Assembly (NCBI RefSeq): GCF_019218285.1
Contig: NZ_JAHUZG010000003.1
Location: 434,001-498,000, forward strand
Length of the DNA stretch: 64,000 bases
Direction of reading: 5' to 3'
Origin: Antarctobacter sediminis
GTDB lineage: Bacteria; Pseudomonadota; Alphaproteobacteria; Rhodobacterales; Rhodobacteraceae
Shown piece after piece: positions 25,209 through 32,923 of the stretch; positions within the stretch are counted from its first letter, which is position 1, and every line of letters starts with the position of its first letter. The notes under the pieces are model-generated. The model made no database searches, was not told the origin of the DNA, and was given only the letters and a program-made list of their open reading frames with translations. The position numbers were made by a program, and so were the translations under genes.

Positions 25209-26198
25209 CTATACCGAGGGCACCGGACGGTTGCCCTCGGTCCTGTACAGGTTGATCCGTTTGCGATCCTCCTGCGGGCTCAGCCCGTATTCGGCGCGGT
25301 AATGGCGGGTGAAATGCTTGGCGCTGGCATAGCCCACCGCCGCCGCCACATCCGCCACCGCGTCATTTGTGTACATCACGATCTGACGTGCCGCCTGCAT
25401 TCGCAACCACCGGAAATAGGTGGTCGGGTTCTGCCCGGTGGCCTGCTTGAAACTGCGCTCAAGGTGGCGGGGCGTGATTTCTAGTTGCGCCGCAACTTCG
25501 GCGACAGAGGGCGGGTCGGTCAGGTCGGCGGCAAAAACCTCGATTGCTTTTGATACGATAGGCGACAGGTCGTCCTTGATGCTGCCGGTCAGGTGGACGG
25601 GCACCGATTGCTTGACCCCGATCTTGCGCATCATCGGGTGCTGGAACCAGCAGGCAACCTCGGTCGCGACGTGACCGCCAAGGGCATCGTCGATGAATCC
25701 CAGCGCCAGATCAAAGGCCGCAGCCGCCCCAGAGGCCGTGACGCAACGTCCTGAAACCTCGATGACCTCATCGCTGTAAGAAATTTCCGGGAATTCGGTG
25801 GCGAATGCGGCCTCGTAACACCAGTGAACGGACAGCTTTTCACCCGGGACAGCACCACTTCGGACCAATGGGAACACCCCGCCGCTGATCGCCCCAAGGG
25901 TGCAGCCATGCCGCCCCAAACGGCGCAGATGCGCAGCGCTGCGGGGGTCCGAAAACCGCACTGACGGTGCGGACAGTAACAGCAGGTAATCCACCTCTTC
26001 CACCGTTTCCAACAGGGATTGCGGCTCGAACGGGATGCCCGCACTGGATTGAACCGGCATGGGGGCCTCGGCGATCAAGGTCCATTCAAAGGCTGTGCTG
26101 CGCGAGATTTCATTTGCCGCGCGCAGGGGTTCGATCACCGATGTCAGACACGCCATCGGGAAACCCGGGAACAGAAGGAAGCCGATTGTCTTAGTCAT
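25209..26198 (-). CDS. GlxA-family transcriptional regulator (DJ-1/PfpI-like plus AraC domain)
   Basis: A 329-residue regulator. The N-terminal half (about residues 1-180) is a DJ-1/PfpI amidotransferase-like domain that probably binds a small nitrogenous ligand. The C-terminal 100 residues are an AraC-type pair of helix-turn-helices (PSVAEVAAQLEITPRHLERSF, then VADVAAAVGYASAKHF). The ATG at 26198 is preferred over a TTG nine bases upstream because GGAG sits ten bases before it. This group includes regulators of carnitine, glycine betaine and choline use. It is divergent from the XRE-cupin gene, and phased ATTGGT boxes lie directly upstream. Confidence 0.87.
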   Translation of the reverse strand: MTKTIGFLLFPGFPMACLTSVIEPLRAANEISRSTAFEWTLIAEAPMPVQSSAGIPFEPQSLLETVEEVDYLLLLSAPSVRFSDPRSAAHLRRLGRHGCTLGAISGGVFPLVRSGAVPGEKLSVHWCYEAAFATEFPEISYSDEVIEVSGRCVTASGAAAAFDLALGFIDDALGGHVATEVACWFQHPMMRKIGVKQSVPVHLTGSIKDDLSPIVSKAIEVFAADLTDPPSVAEVAAQLEITPRHLERSFKQATGQNPTTYFRWLRMQAARQIVMYTNDAVADVAAAVGYASAKHFTRHYRAEYGLSPQEDRKRINLYRTEGNRPVPSV

Positions 26199-26201
26199 CT
26201 G

Positions 26202-26238
26202 AACCAATCTCCGCCCAATCCGACCAATTTTTAACCAC
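26202..26238 (-). promoter_or_regulatory. Four phased ATTGGT-type boxes between two regulators
   Basis: On the plus strand AACCAAT (26202), GCCCAAT (26213), GACCAAT (26222) and TAACCAC (26232) follow at 11, 9 and 10 bp. Read on the minus strand these are ATTGGT-type boxes. They lie just upstream of the predicted XRE promoter and within the leader of the glxA-type gene, a place suited to activating one and autoregulating the other. Confidence 0.55.
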
Positions 26239-26250
26239 GGGAAAACTTTT

Positions 26251-26278
26251 TTGCAATGGAGTGAATTTTCGCTAGACT
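26251..26278 (+). promoter_or_regulatory. Predicted promoter of the XRE-cupin gene
   Basis: TTGCAA at 26251-26256 and TAGACT at 26273-26278 are 16 bp apart. Transcription would begin about 45 bp before the ATG at 26329. The phased boxes lie immediately upstream of the -35. Confidence 0.45.
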
Positions 26279-26328
26279 GTTGACCGGTAGCAGTTGCCGT
26301 TTTTTGCCGCTAAATCTTGAGGGTCAGC

Positions 26329-26976
26329 ATGAAGATTGAGACGACGAAGCCCATGACCAAACTGATCCAGGATCCGCACAGTCTTCGCGATGAGCGCGAG
26401 AAGGTGCTGGAGGTGGCGATCGGACGCGAGGTGCGCGCCTATCGCAAACAAAAGGGCATCACCGTCGCGGAACTTTCCAAGCTGACCGACCTGTCCATTG
26501 GTATGCTGTCCAAGATCGAGAACGGCAACACCTCGCCTTCGCTCACCACCTTGCAGACGCTGGCCAATGCGCTTTCGGTGCCCCTGACCGCCTTTTTCAA
26601 AGGCTACGAGGAACGACGCGAGGCCGTACACACCAAGGCCGGCGAAGGTTTGGAAATCGAACGCGCCGGCACGCGTGCCGGGCATCAGTACAGCTTGCTG
26701 GGACATATCGGATCGAACTCCAGCGGCGTGATCGTGGAACCCTATCTCATCACTCTGAATTCCGAGGCCGACACCTTCAAGACCTTCCAACACGACGGGA
26801 TCGAGATGATCTACATGCTGGAAGGCAGGATTGGCTACCTGCATGGCAAGGAACACTACCCACTGGAACCCGGTGACACGTTGTTCTTTGACGCCGATGC
26901 GCCGCACGGGCCCGAAGTGCTGACCGAACTGCCCGCGCGTTATCTTTCGATCATCTGTTACCCGCAGAAAAGCTGA
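26329..26976 (+). CDS. XRE-family regulator with C-terminal cupin domain
   Basis: A 215-residue protein. An XRE helix-turn-helix spans about residues 27-85 (ITVAELSKLTDLSIGMLSKIE), followed by a cupin domain (about 130-210) with FQHDGIEMIYMLEG and LEPGDTLFFDADAPHG, which supplies candidate metal-binding His and Glu. Proteins of this plan often govern polyamine, amino-acid or betaine catabolism and sense the substrate through the cupin. The ATG follows GAGGG. It lies between the mgd and dmm operons and shares a control region with the GlxA-type regulator, so a role in amine use is likely. Confidence 0.83.
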   Translation: MKIETTKPMTKLIQDPHSLRDEREKVLEVAIGREVRAYRKQKGITVAELSKLTDLSIGMLSKIENGNTSPSLTTLQTLANALSVPLTAFFKGYEERREAVHTKAGEGLEIERAGTRAGHQYSLLGHIGSNSSGVIVEPYLITLNSEADTFKTFQHDGIEMIYMLEGRIGYLHGKEHYPLEPGDTLFFDADAPHGPEVLTELPARYLSIICYPQKS

Positions 26977-26988
26977 TCCGGGACAGAA

Positions 26989-27019
26989 GGCCAAGCCCCC
27001 GGACATCGGGAGCTTGGCC
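26989..27019. terminator. Bidirectional hairpin between XRE-cupin and dmmC
   Basis: GGCCAAGC and CCCG pair with CGGG and GCTTGGCC around a 5-nt loop, a nearly perfect 12-bp stem in the 51-bp gap between convergent genes. No long T-run flanks it, so termination may be partial or protein assisted. Confidence 0.65.
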
Positions 27020-27027
27020 GGGCCACA

Positions 27028-28095
27028 TCATTTCTGAAGCGGCGGTTCGGTTTCAAGATCCGGCCAGACCCCCGGCGACGTCGGCAGGCCATCGTCGAAC
27101 TGGCTGAGATAGTCCAGCATCATCGGACGGTTGGCGATGAACCCTTTATAGGTCGCCAGCTCTTCGGGCAGGTCACGGACAACACGATGCAAACGGCGGC
27201 CCCATTTCGGCACCGATACGATGTCCTGAAAGGCAATCAGGTAACAGCGGATCGGGAACAGCAGCGCGTTTGACCGGGGCAGACGGTAGAAGGTCTGCAA
27301 CTCGACCCGCAGGTGCTGTTTCGAACCGATGTTCTCGGGCGTCAGCGTGGTCTTCTGCACTCCCCATTTGTGATAGTTCTCGGGGCTGGTGTCCAACAGC
27401 GGGTTCACCGTCATTGTCCAGTTCAGCCGCCGCGCCGGGGCACCCTGCTGGACGTTCAGCAGGAATTTCAGCGCGCGCTTGAAAATCCCCATCTCATGGG
27501 CCAGCGGCACAGGCGCGTGCCACTCGAAGAAGTCCATGCCGATATCGAAATCAAGGCTCCAGTCCGCCTGGGTCGTGACCATGCCCGCATCCATGTAGAG
27601 CATGTCGTTGCGCTGATCGAGCACCGCGAAATCGCCCTGCGCCTGCCGCGTGATGTATTCCAGCGGCCCGCAAGGCAGCGTGGTTTCATCGAGGAAGGTA
27701 AAGCTGTGGTCGATCCCCATCGGCTTGTTGATCCAGCGCCAGCGGTCGCCATCACGGTGCAGTTCGAACAGGTCCGGATAATCCTCGGACTTGCTGACCA
27801 TGATCAGTTCCAGCGTGTCCCATCCGGCCAGCGTCATATGCGGCAGCGACTGGCAGCGCAAAGGGTCATCAGCCAGCACAATCGCGCGGTCCCGCATTTC
27901 CGAAACATAATGTTCGTCAACGTCGAACCGTTTTTCATAGACCGACCCGGCCGGTCCGCCCCGATGCTGTTCCATGTTCACCGAGTACATGTAGCTGTCT
28001 TCGTGGAACGGGAACGGGAAGCGTTTGATTGCCCAGTCCGAATTGCGGAACGAGTAATCGTCGCGGAAAGTCTCTTCGTTGAATTGAATCGTCAT
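27028..28095 (-). CDS. dmmC: Dimethylamine monooxygenase, heme-binding DUF3445 subunit
   Basis: A 355-residue protein of the heme-dependent oxidative N-demethylase family (DUF3445). It is the catalytic candidate of dimethylamine monooxygenase, which turns dimethylamine into monomethylamine and formaldehyde with NADPH and O2. It opens with FPFHEDSYMYSVNMEQHRGG, a conserved stretch of the family. It ends the dmmDABC unit, 12 bp after dmmB. Letter names follow the D-A-B-C order described for Ruegeria pomeroyi; the family identification is firmer than the letter. Confidence 0.85.
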   Translation of the reverse strand: MTIQFNEETFRDDYSFRNSDWAIKRFPFPFHEDSYMYSVNMEQHRGGPAGSVYEKRFDVDEHYVSEMRDRAIVLADDPLRCQSLPHMTLAGWDTLELIMVSKSEDYPDLFELHRDGDRWRWINKPMGIDHSFTFLDETTLPCGPLEYITRQAQGDFAVLDQRNDMLYMDAGMVTTQADWSLDFDIGMDFFEWHAPVPLAHEMGIFKRALKFLLNVQQGAPARRLNWTMTVNPLLDTSPENYHKWGVQKTTLTPENIGSKQHLRVELQTFYRLPRSNALLFPIRCYLIAFQDIVSVPKWGRRLHRVVRDLPEELATYKGFIANRPMMLDYLSQFDDGLPTSPGVWPDLETEPPLQK

Positions 28096-28107
28096 GGTCG
28101 CGCTCCC

Positions 28108-29094
28108 CTATCGGTCCAGAACCAGCGTCTTGCCGACAAAACGGCTGACGCAGGGCATGATCTTCTTTCCGCTGGCGTGGTCTTCGTCGTCCAGCCAGTG
28201 ATCGCGGTGGACGAACTCGCCATCCGCCTCGACCACATCGGTCTCACATTGGCCGCAGGCGCCGCCCCGACACAGGAAGGGCGCCTCGACGCCACAACGT
28301 TCCATCGCCTCCAGCAGGCTTTCGTGTTCGCCCACCTGAATGGTGATGTCGGATTTGCACAGGCGCACCTCGAAAGGTTTGCCGGGTTGCGGGGCAAGGA
28401 ATTCCTCAGAGTGCACGTTTTCGTCCGGCCAGCCATGGGCCTCGGCGGTCTTGTGCACCCATTGGATCATGCCTTGCGGGCCGCAGACATAGACATGCGT
28501 GCCAAGGGGCTGTCCGTCCAGAAGATCCTCCAGCGCGATGGCCTGTTTCTGGTCATCGTAATAGACATGCACCTTGTTCGGATGGCGCGAGGTCAGCTCG
28601 TCGACATAGGATCCCAACGCCTTGCTGCGGCAGGCATAGTGCAGTTCCCACGCGCCGCCCATGCGTTCCAGATGCGCAATCATCGCCATGAAGGGCGTGA
28701 TGCCGATACCGCCGGCAAGGAAGACATGTTTGCGCCCGCGCAGATCCAGCGGGAACAGGTTCACCGGATAGGTGATTGTCATCGCGTCGCCGACCTTGAC
28801 GTTGCGATGCATGAACACCGATCCGCCCCGGCCTTCGTCATCGCGACGCACCGAGATGGCATAGATCGACTGGTCGGCGGGGTCGGACATCAGCGAATAG
28901 GGGTTCAGGCGGGTGCGGCCGTTGTCGTTCATCTCGACCACGGTATGCGCCCCGGCCGAAAACGGCGGGAAGGGCTTGCCGTCGCGGCGTTTGAACTCGA
29001 ACCGGGTCACAAGCTCGTTCAGCGGCACGATGGCGCTGACTTCGACTTCGATCTTCTCGGCGCCGGCCTTGGCTTTCTGGGGGGCAGCACTCAT
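28108..29094 (-). CDS. dmmB: Dimethylamine monooxygenase reductase subunit
   Basis: A 328-residue phthalate-dioxygenase-reductase type protein. A flavin-binding domain (NPYSLMSDP motif near residue 64) comes first, then an NAD(P) domain (FLAGGIGITPFMAMI near residue 124) and a C-terminal plant-type [2Fe-2S] ferredoxin with CRGGACGQC and a later PCVSR cysteine. It passes electrons from NAD(P)H to the heme subunit. The ATG at 29094 overlaps the dmmA stop by four bases. Confidence 0.88.
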   Translation of the reverse strand: MSAAPQKAKAGAEKIEVEVSAIVPLNELVTRFEFKRRDGKPFPPFSAGAHTVVEMNDNGRTRLNPYSLMSDPADQSIYAISVRRDDEGRGGSVFMHRNVKVGDAMTITYPVNLFPLDLRGRKHVFLAGGIGITPFMAMIAHLERMGGAWELHYACRSKALGSYVDELTSRHPNKVHVYYDDQKQAIALEDLLDGQPLGTHVYVCGPQGMIQWVHKTAEAHGWPDENVHSEEFLAPQPGKPFEVRLCKSDITIQVGEHESLLEAMERCGVEAPFLCRGGACGQCETDVVEADGEFVHRDHWLDDEDHASGKKIMPCVSRFVGKTLVLDR

Positions 29095-29699
29095 TTGTAA
29101 AGCTCCACGGGTTCGGGCACGTTTCCGGGATCCTCGGCGTCGATGCAGACACCCTGGAACGCGGCCAGCCGACGCGAGTAGTGGTCGCGCACAAACAGGT
29201 TCAGCCCGCAATGCGAACAGACGAAGGGATCGGTCATCACGTCCTCGGTGATGCCCTTGCAATGCACGCATTGCATACGGCGCGCCACCGATCCGCGATG
29301 TTCGGTCTGGATCGCGGTATGGGGGATGCCAGCGGTCATCGCCTCGTTCTGCGCCTGCCCCATCAGTCCCTCGGTCCCCGTCAGGTAGACCTGAAGCCCC
29401 ATGTGGGCGTCGGACAACACGCGGCGGATCCGCTGGACCGAAGCCTCGTAACTGGGGCCAACATAGAATTGCGCGGGCTCCAGCGCCTTCAGGCGGTCGA
29501 CATAGGTCTCGCCCGTGGCCTTGGGGATATAGATGATATGCGCGGTGCGGAAAATCTCGGCATCCTGCGCCGCGAGGTCCAAAAGCGCCTCGGCGCCCTC
29601 GGCATCGGCGATCATCAGGTGCGCCTTTCCCGGTCGCGGTTCGAGCGTGCCGTAGACAGGCCGGCTGCGGATGCTTTCGGGGAATTTGAATTTCGACAT
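29091..29699 (-). CDS. dmmA: Dimethylamine monooxygenase small subunit with zinc-ribbon
   Basis: A 202-residue protein that I match to the DmmA-like family. The first 130 residues look like an alpha/beta domain. The C-terminal part has a four-cysteine ribbon (CVHC near residue 143, CSHC near residue 161) that probably binds zinc or iron. Its precise role is unclear, but dmmABC together were enough for dimethylamine oxidation in E. coli in published work on R. pomeroyi. A terminator-like hairpin separates it from dmmD upstream. Confidence 0.8.
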   Translation of the reverse strand: MSKFKFPESIRSRPVYGTLEPRPGKAHLMIADAEGAEALLDLAAQDAEIFRTAHIIYIPKATGETYVDRLKALEPAQFYVGPSYEASVQRIRRVLSDAHMGLQVYLTGTEGLMGQAQNEAMTAGIPHTAIQTEHRGSVARRMQCVHCKGITEDVMTDPFVCSHCGLNLFVRDHYSRRLAAFQGVCIDAEDPGNVPEPVELYK

Positions 29700-29731
29700 G
29701 CTGCCGTTTCTCCCTGCGGATTATTGGTGGC

Positions 29732-29761
29732 AAAAAGGCGCGCCCTTCGGGGTCGCGCCTT
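29732..29761 (-). terminator. Terminator-like hairpin inside the dmmD-dmmA interval
   Basis: On the minus strand AAGGCGCG pairs with CGCGCCTT around an 11-nt centre and runs into five T (29732-29736). It sits 16 bp after the dmmD stop and 33 bp before the dmmA start, so it should cut expression of dmmABC relative to dmmD unless read through. Confidence 0.72.
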
Positions 29762-29776
29762 CTGCAGTGTCAAATA

Positions 29777-30922
29777 TCAGCCCTTGGCGGTCCGGATCGA
29801 CTTGTCCTTGTCGTAGAAGGGCATCTCTTCGGCAACGCAGGGGATCTCGGTCCCGTCGGCGTTGCGAACGGTCAACTGGGTGCCCGGAACCGCGCAGTCC
29901 ACCGGCATCCGCGCGATGCCGACCGTGTGGTCGAACAGGTCCGAACGCATCCCGTAGGTCACGACGCCAACCGGCTTGCCGTCCTTGAGCAGTTCCGCAC
30001 CCTCGTCGGCGGCGGTGGTGCCTTCAAGGCGGACACCGTAGATCTTGAACCGCTCTTTGCCTTCCAGAGCATAGTGGTTTTCCGCACCGCGGAAACCTTT
30101 CTTGCCCGGCGACACGGTGAACTCCAGCCCCAGTTCCCACAGCGAATCGCCACAGGGGCCATCGTCGAACGGATAGGTTTCCGAGTTGTCGCCCGGATAG
30201 AACAGCAGGTAGCTTTCGGTCCGCAGCAGGTCGAGGGTCGAGAACTGCACCGGGCGGATGCCCATGTCCTTGCCGTCTTCGAGGATCGCGTCCCACAGCT
30301 CGATGGCGTGGCGACCTTCGCAGAAGATCTCGTAGCCGCGTTCGCCGGTATAGCCGGTGCGCGAGATCATGACCGGTTTGCCGAACAGCTTGGTCTGGAT
30401 GATGCCGAAATAGGCAAGATCACGGATGCCGGGCACGTGCTTGGCAAGGAAGTCCACGGCAACGGGGCCTTGCAGTGACATGTCGTGCAGGTCGTCGTCG
30501 AAGATCATCGAGACGTTCTTGCCGTAGGCTGCCATGGCAAGGCTTTCGTGGCCGGTTCCGGTGCCGTGCACAAGCAGCCAGTTGTTGACCGACAGGCGAT
30601 AGATCACGCAGTCGTCGATGAACAATCCGCGGTCGTCCAGCATCGCGGCATAAACCGCGCGGCCCGGCATCAGCTTGTCGACGTTCCGGGTGGTGGCGCG
30701 ATCAATCACCGCGGCGGCATGCGGCCCGCTGAGGTGGATCTTTTTCAGGCCCGAGACGTCCATGAGGCCCGCCTTGGTGCGCACCGCCTCGTAGTCGGCC
30801 TTGGCGCGTTCGTCGGAGTGGTCATAGAACCACGCCGTCCCCATGCCGTTCCAATCTTCCAGCTCACCGCCGATCTCGGCGTGGCGCTGAGCCAGTGCCG
30901 ACGTTCTGTAGATGATCGCCAT
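29777..30922 (-). CDS. dmmD: GcvT-like aminomethyltransferase DmmD
   Basis: A 381-residue protein of the glycine-cleavage T / folate-binding family, seen in TGYTGERGYEI near residue 205 and LDLLRTESYLLFY. By family it would bind tetrahydrofolate and take up a C1 unit. In R. pomeroyi dmmD was needed for growth on methylated amines but not for the enzyme activity in E. coli, which fits formaldehyde capture; that step is inference. The ATG at 30922 follows GGGAGAG. It lacks the N-terminal DUF1989 domain of TMAO demethylase, so it is not Tdm. Confidence 0.83.
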   Translation of the reverse strand: MAIIYRTSALAQRHAEIGGELEDWNGMGTAWFYDHSDERAKADYEAVRTKAGLMDVSGLKKIHLSGPHAAAVIDRATTRNVDKLMPGRAVYAAMLDDRGLFIDDCVIYRLSVNNWLLVHGTGTGHESLAMAAYGKNVSMIFDDDLHDMSLQGPVAVDFLAKHVPGIRDLAYFGIIQTKLFGKPVMISRTGYTGERGYEIFCEGRHAIELWDAILEDGKDMGIRPVQFSTLDLLRTESYLLFYPGDNSETYPFDDGPCGDSLWELGLEFTVSPGKKGFRGAENHYALEGKERFKIYGVRLEGTTAADEGAELLKDGKPVGVVTYGMRSDLFDHTVGIARMPVDCAVPGTQLTVRNADGTEIPCVAEEMPFYDKDKSIRTAKG

Positions 30923-31071
30923 CGCGTCTCTCCCTGTCATTCGAGGTTGGCGGATATTGAGACCCAAGCGATTTCAAAAATCAATACTTGTGTTCAGATT
31001 TTTTTCCTGCCGGGAAACTTCGCAAATGCGGCCCCGGCGCGTTCGGAAAGCGGGCAAAACCGCAACCGATA

Positions 31072-31103
31072 CACCCTGACAGTGAAAAAAATTTGACAGG
31101 GTG
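31072..31103. promoter_or_regulatory. Operator-like palindrome with TTGACA upstream of amt2
   Basis: CACCCTGACA (31072) and TGACAGGGTG (31094) form a 9-of-10 inverted repeat around an A/T-rich 12-bp spacer in the 253-bp gap between divergent dmmD and amt2. The right arm contains a perfect TTGACA; no good -10 follows at 17 bp. A dimeric regulator site is likely, the promoter assignment is not firm. Confidence 0.4.
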
Positions 31104-31175
31104 AATGAAAATGGCTTCCCATAGGTAAAATAACTTGAACCAAAATTAAAGTCCGAAACGCAGGGAGAAAGCAAA

Positions 31176-32549
31176 ATGGACGGCAACCTGAACGCCCTGA
31201 CCACGGTGTTCACCGAGTTTTACTACTGGGTGACTGTGGTCTTCATGTTCCTGATTCACGTCGGGTTCTGCATGTATGAAGTCGGTGCAAGCCGCCGACG
31301 CAACCACATGCATACATTGATGAAAAACGTCATGGTGATCCCGCTCGTCACGGTGACGTTCTTCTTCTTCGGTTGGTGGATCTACTGGGCCTTCCCCATG
31401 TTCCCCTTCTTTGGTGGACTCGACCACGACATGGGTTCGGGCAACCTGCCCTGGGCCGAAACCATGGGCCCGAACGCCGCCGACCGAATCACCGGCGTCT
31501 TCTGGGCGGCCTTCCTTTTGTTCTCCTGGACGGCGGCCTCGATCGTGTCCGGCGCTGTGATCGAACGCATCCGCTCTTCGGCGCTTTGGGTACACGCGGT
31601 GCTGATCGGGTCGGTCTGGTGGATCATCGATGCCGCATGGGGCTGGCACTATGACGGTTGGATGGTGAAATACCTTGGCTACCACGATGCCTATGCATCG
31701 GGGGTGATCCACGCGATTGCCGGTGGCTATGCCCTTGGGGTCATCGCGGTGCTTGGCCCGCGTATCGGCAAGTTCGCGGCCGATGGCACCCCGCGGGACA
31801 TCCCCCCGCATAACCCGTGGATGCTGACCATCGGCATCTTCCTCATCTACACCGGCTTCTGGGGTTTCTACGCCGCCTGCAACGTGCCCGCCATTTCGCC
31901 CGAGGCCATTGGCGGCCAGATCACCGGCACCACATGGACGGCCACCAACATCTATCTGGCACCGACGTCGCTGTCGGGGATCACCTTCAACTTCCTGATG
32001 TCGCTCTCGGGCGGGTTGATGGCGGCCTATGTCGTGTCCAAGGGCGATGCCTTCTGGACCTTCTCCGGCGGTCTGGCCGGTGTCATCACCGCCTCTGCGG
32101 GCAATGACCTGTATCACCCGGTGCAAGCGATGCTGATCGCCGCCGTCGGCGTGGTCATCGTCTACCGCCTGCACTTCTGGGTAGAACGCCGGTTCAAGCT
32201 TGACGATGCGGTGGGCGCGGTCGCCGTGCACGGTTACGCCGGTTTCGTCGGCCTCGTCATCGCGGGCTTTGTCCTCTGGGGGGCGCCTTCGTCACCGTAT
32301 GAAGGATATGCCACGATCAACCCGGTGGGTCAGATCACCGGCGCGCTGATCATGTTCTTTGGTCTTGGCTTTGTGCCGGCCTTCGTGGTGTCCAAAATTC
32401 AGGCAGCCATGGGCGTTCTGCGGATCCCCGAGGAGGTCGAGCTTGAAGGTCTCGATTACGCTGAACACCATGCCTACGAAGAAGCCAAGGAGGCCATCAT
32501 CGAGGCCGACAAGGCGCATCTGGCCACCAAACTCACCCCCGCGGAATAA
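31176..32549 (+). CDS. Amt-family transporter with twin histidines, methylamine-cluster type
   Basis: A 457-residue membrane protein with about eleven spans. Both pore histidines are kept: VIHAIAG (AmtB H168) and AVHGYAG (AmtB H318). The Asp equivalent to D160 is in HDAYASG. The N-terminus is unlike ordinary AmtB (GASRRRNHMH instead of the usual loop). A charged C-terminal tail (EEVELEGLDYAEHH) follows. Amt proteins conduct methylammonium as well as ammonium, and the position before mgsABC-gmaS makes methylamine uptake likely. A 72-residue membrane protein follows after 12 bp; no glnK is present. Confidence 0.82.
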   Translation: MDGNLNALTTVFTEFYYWVTVVFMFLIHVGFCMYEVGASRRRNHMHTLMKNVMVIPLVTVTFFFFGWWIYWAFPMFPFFGGLDHDMGSGNLPWAETMGPNAADRITGVFWAAFLLFSWTAASIVSGAVIERIRSSALWVHAVLIGSVWWIIDAAWGWHYDGWMVKYLGYHDAYASGVIHAIAGGYALGVIAVLGPRIGKFAADGTPRDIPPHNPWMLTIGIFLIYTGFWGFYAACNVPAISPEAIGGQITGTTWTATNIYLAPTSLSGITFNFLMSLSGGLMAAYVVSKGDAFWTFSGGLAGVITASAGNDLYHPVQAMLIAAVGVVIVYRLHFWVERRFKLDDAVGAVAVHGYAGFVGLVIAGFVLWGAPSSPYEGYATINPVGQITGALIMFFGLGFVPAFVVSKIQAAMGVLRIPEEVELEGLDYAEHHAYEEAKEAIIEADKAHLATKLTPAE

Positions 32550-32561
32550 GGAGACATCACC

Positions 32562-32780
32562 ATGTCTACGATTGGTTACGAAAGCTGGGCCGTCGATCTG
32601 GCGGATGTCGGTCCGATCTATCCCTTCCAGGGGCACGAGATGCTGATGGTCGCCTTGGGCGTGATCTTCTGGCTGGGTTGGCATCGCGTCCAGTTCATCC
32701 GCGAGAATGAACACCTTGAGAAAGCCAAGCAAAGGGCGCTGGACCACGAGAAGGTGCAGCAAAGCGTCGAACGCTACTGA
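32562..32780 (+). CDS. Small single-span membrane protein partnered with Amt
   Basis: A 72-residue protein with one hydrophobic segment (MLMVALGVIFWLGWHRVQFI, about residues 28-47) and a charged helical tail rich in E, K and Q that may form a coiled coil. I do not recognise a family. Its start is 12 bp after the amt2 stop, with AAGGAG upstream, and a hairpin follows, so it is made with the transporter. A role as subunit or regulator of the Amt trimer is inference from position. Confidence 0.72.
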   Translation: MSTIGYESWAVDLADVGPIYPFQGHEMLMVALGVIFWLGWHRVQFIRENEHLEKAKQRALDHEKVQQSVERY

Positions 32781-32790
32781 CCCGTCATTC

Positions 32791-32818
32791 GGCAAGAGCG
32801 GCTGTGCCCGCTCTTGCC
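32791..32818 (+). terminator. Hairpin ending the amt2-small protein unit
   Basis: A perfect 11-bp stem GGCAAGAGCGG / CCGCTCTTGCC with a 6-nt loop starts 10 bp after the stop codon. It is followed by TCTAAGG rather than a T-run, so it may end or stabilise the transcript. Confidence 0.6.
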
Positions 32819-32923
32819 TCTAAGGAAAAAAATATTCATCCTAGTTGCGGCAATGGAAATCCGGTGCTAGCCTGATCCCATCACCCGACATGGGTAGAAT
32901 CAAGAAAGTGGAGCGACACCAGA

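Noticed and set aside
29777-30922. The GcvT-like gene as TMAO demethylase (Tdm)
   Set aside because: Tdm has an extra N-terminal DUF1989 domain and is about twice as long; this protein is only the folate-binding part and heads the dmm operon.
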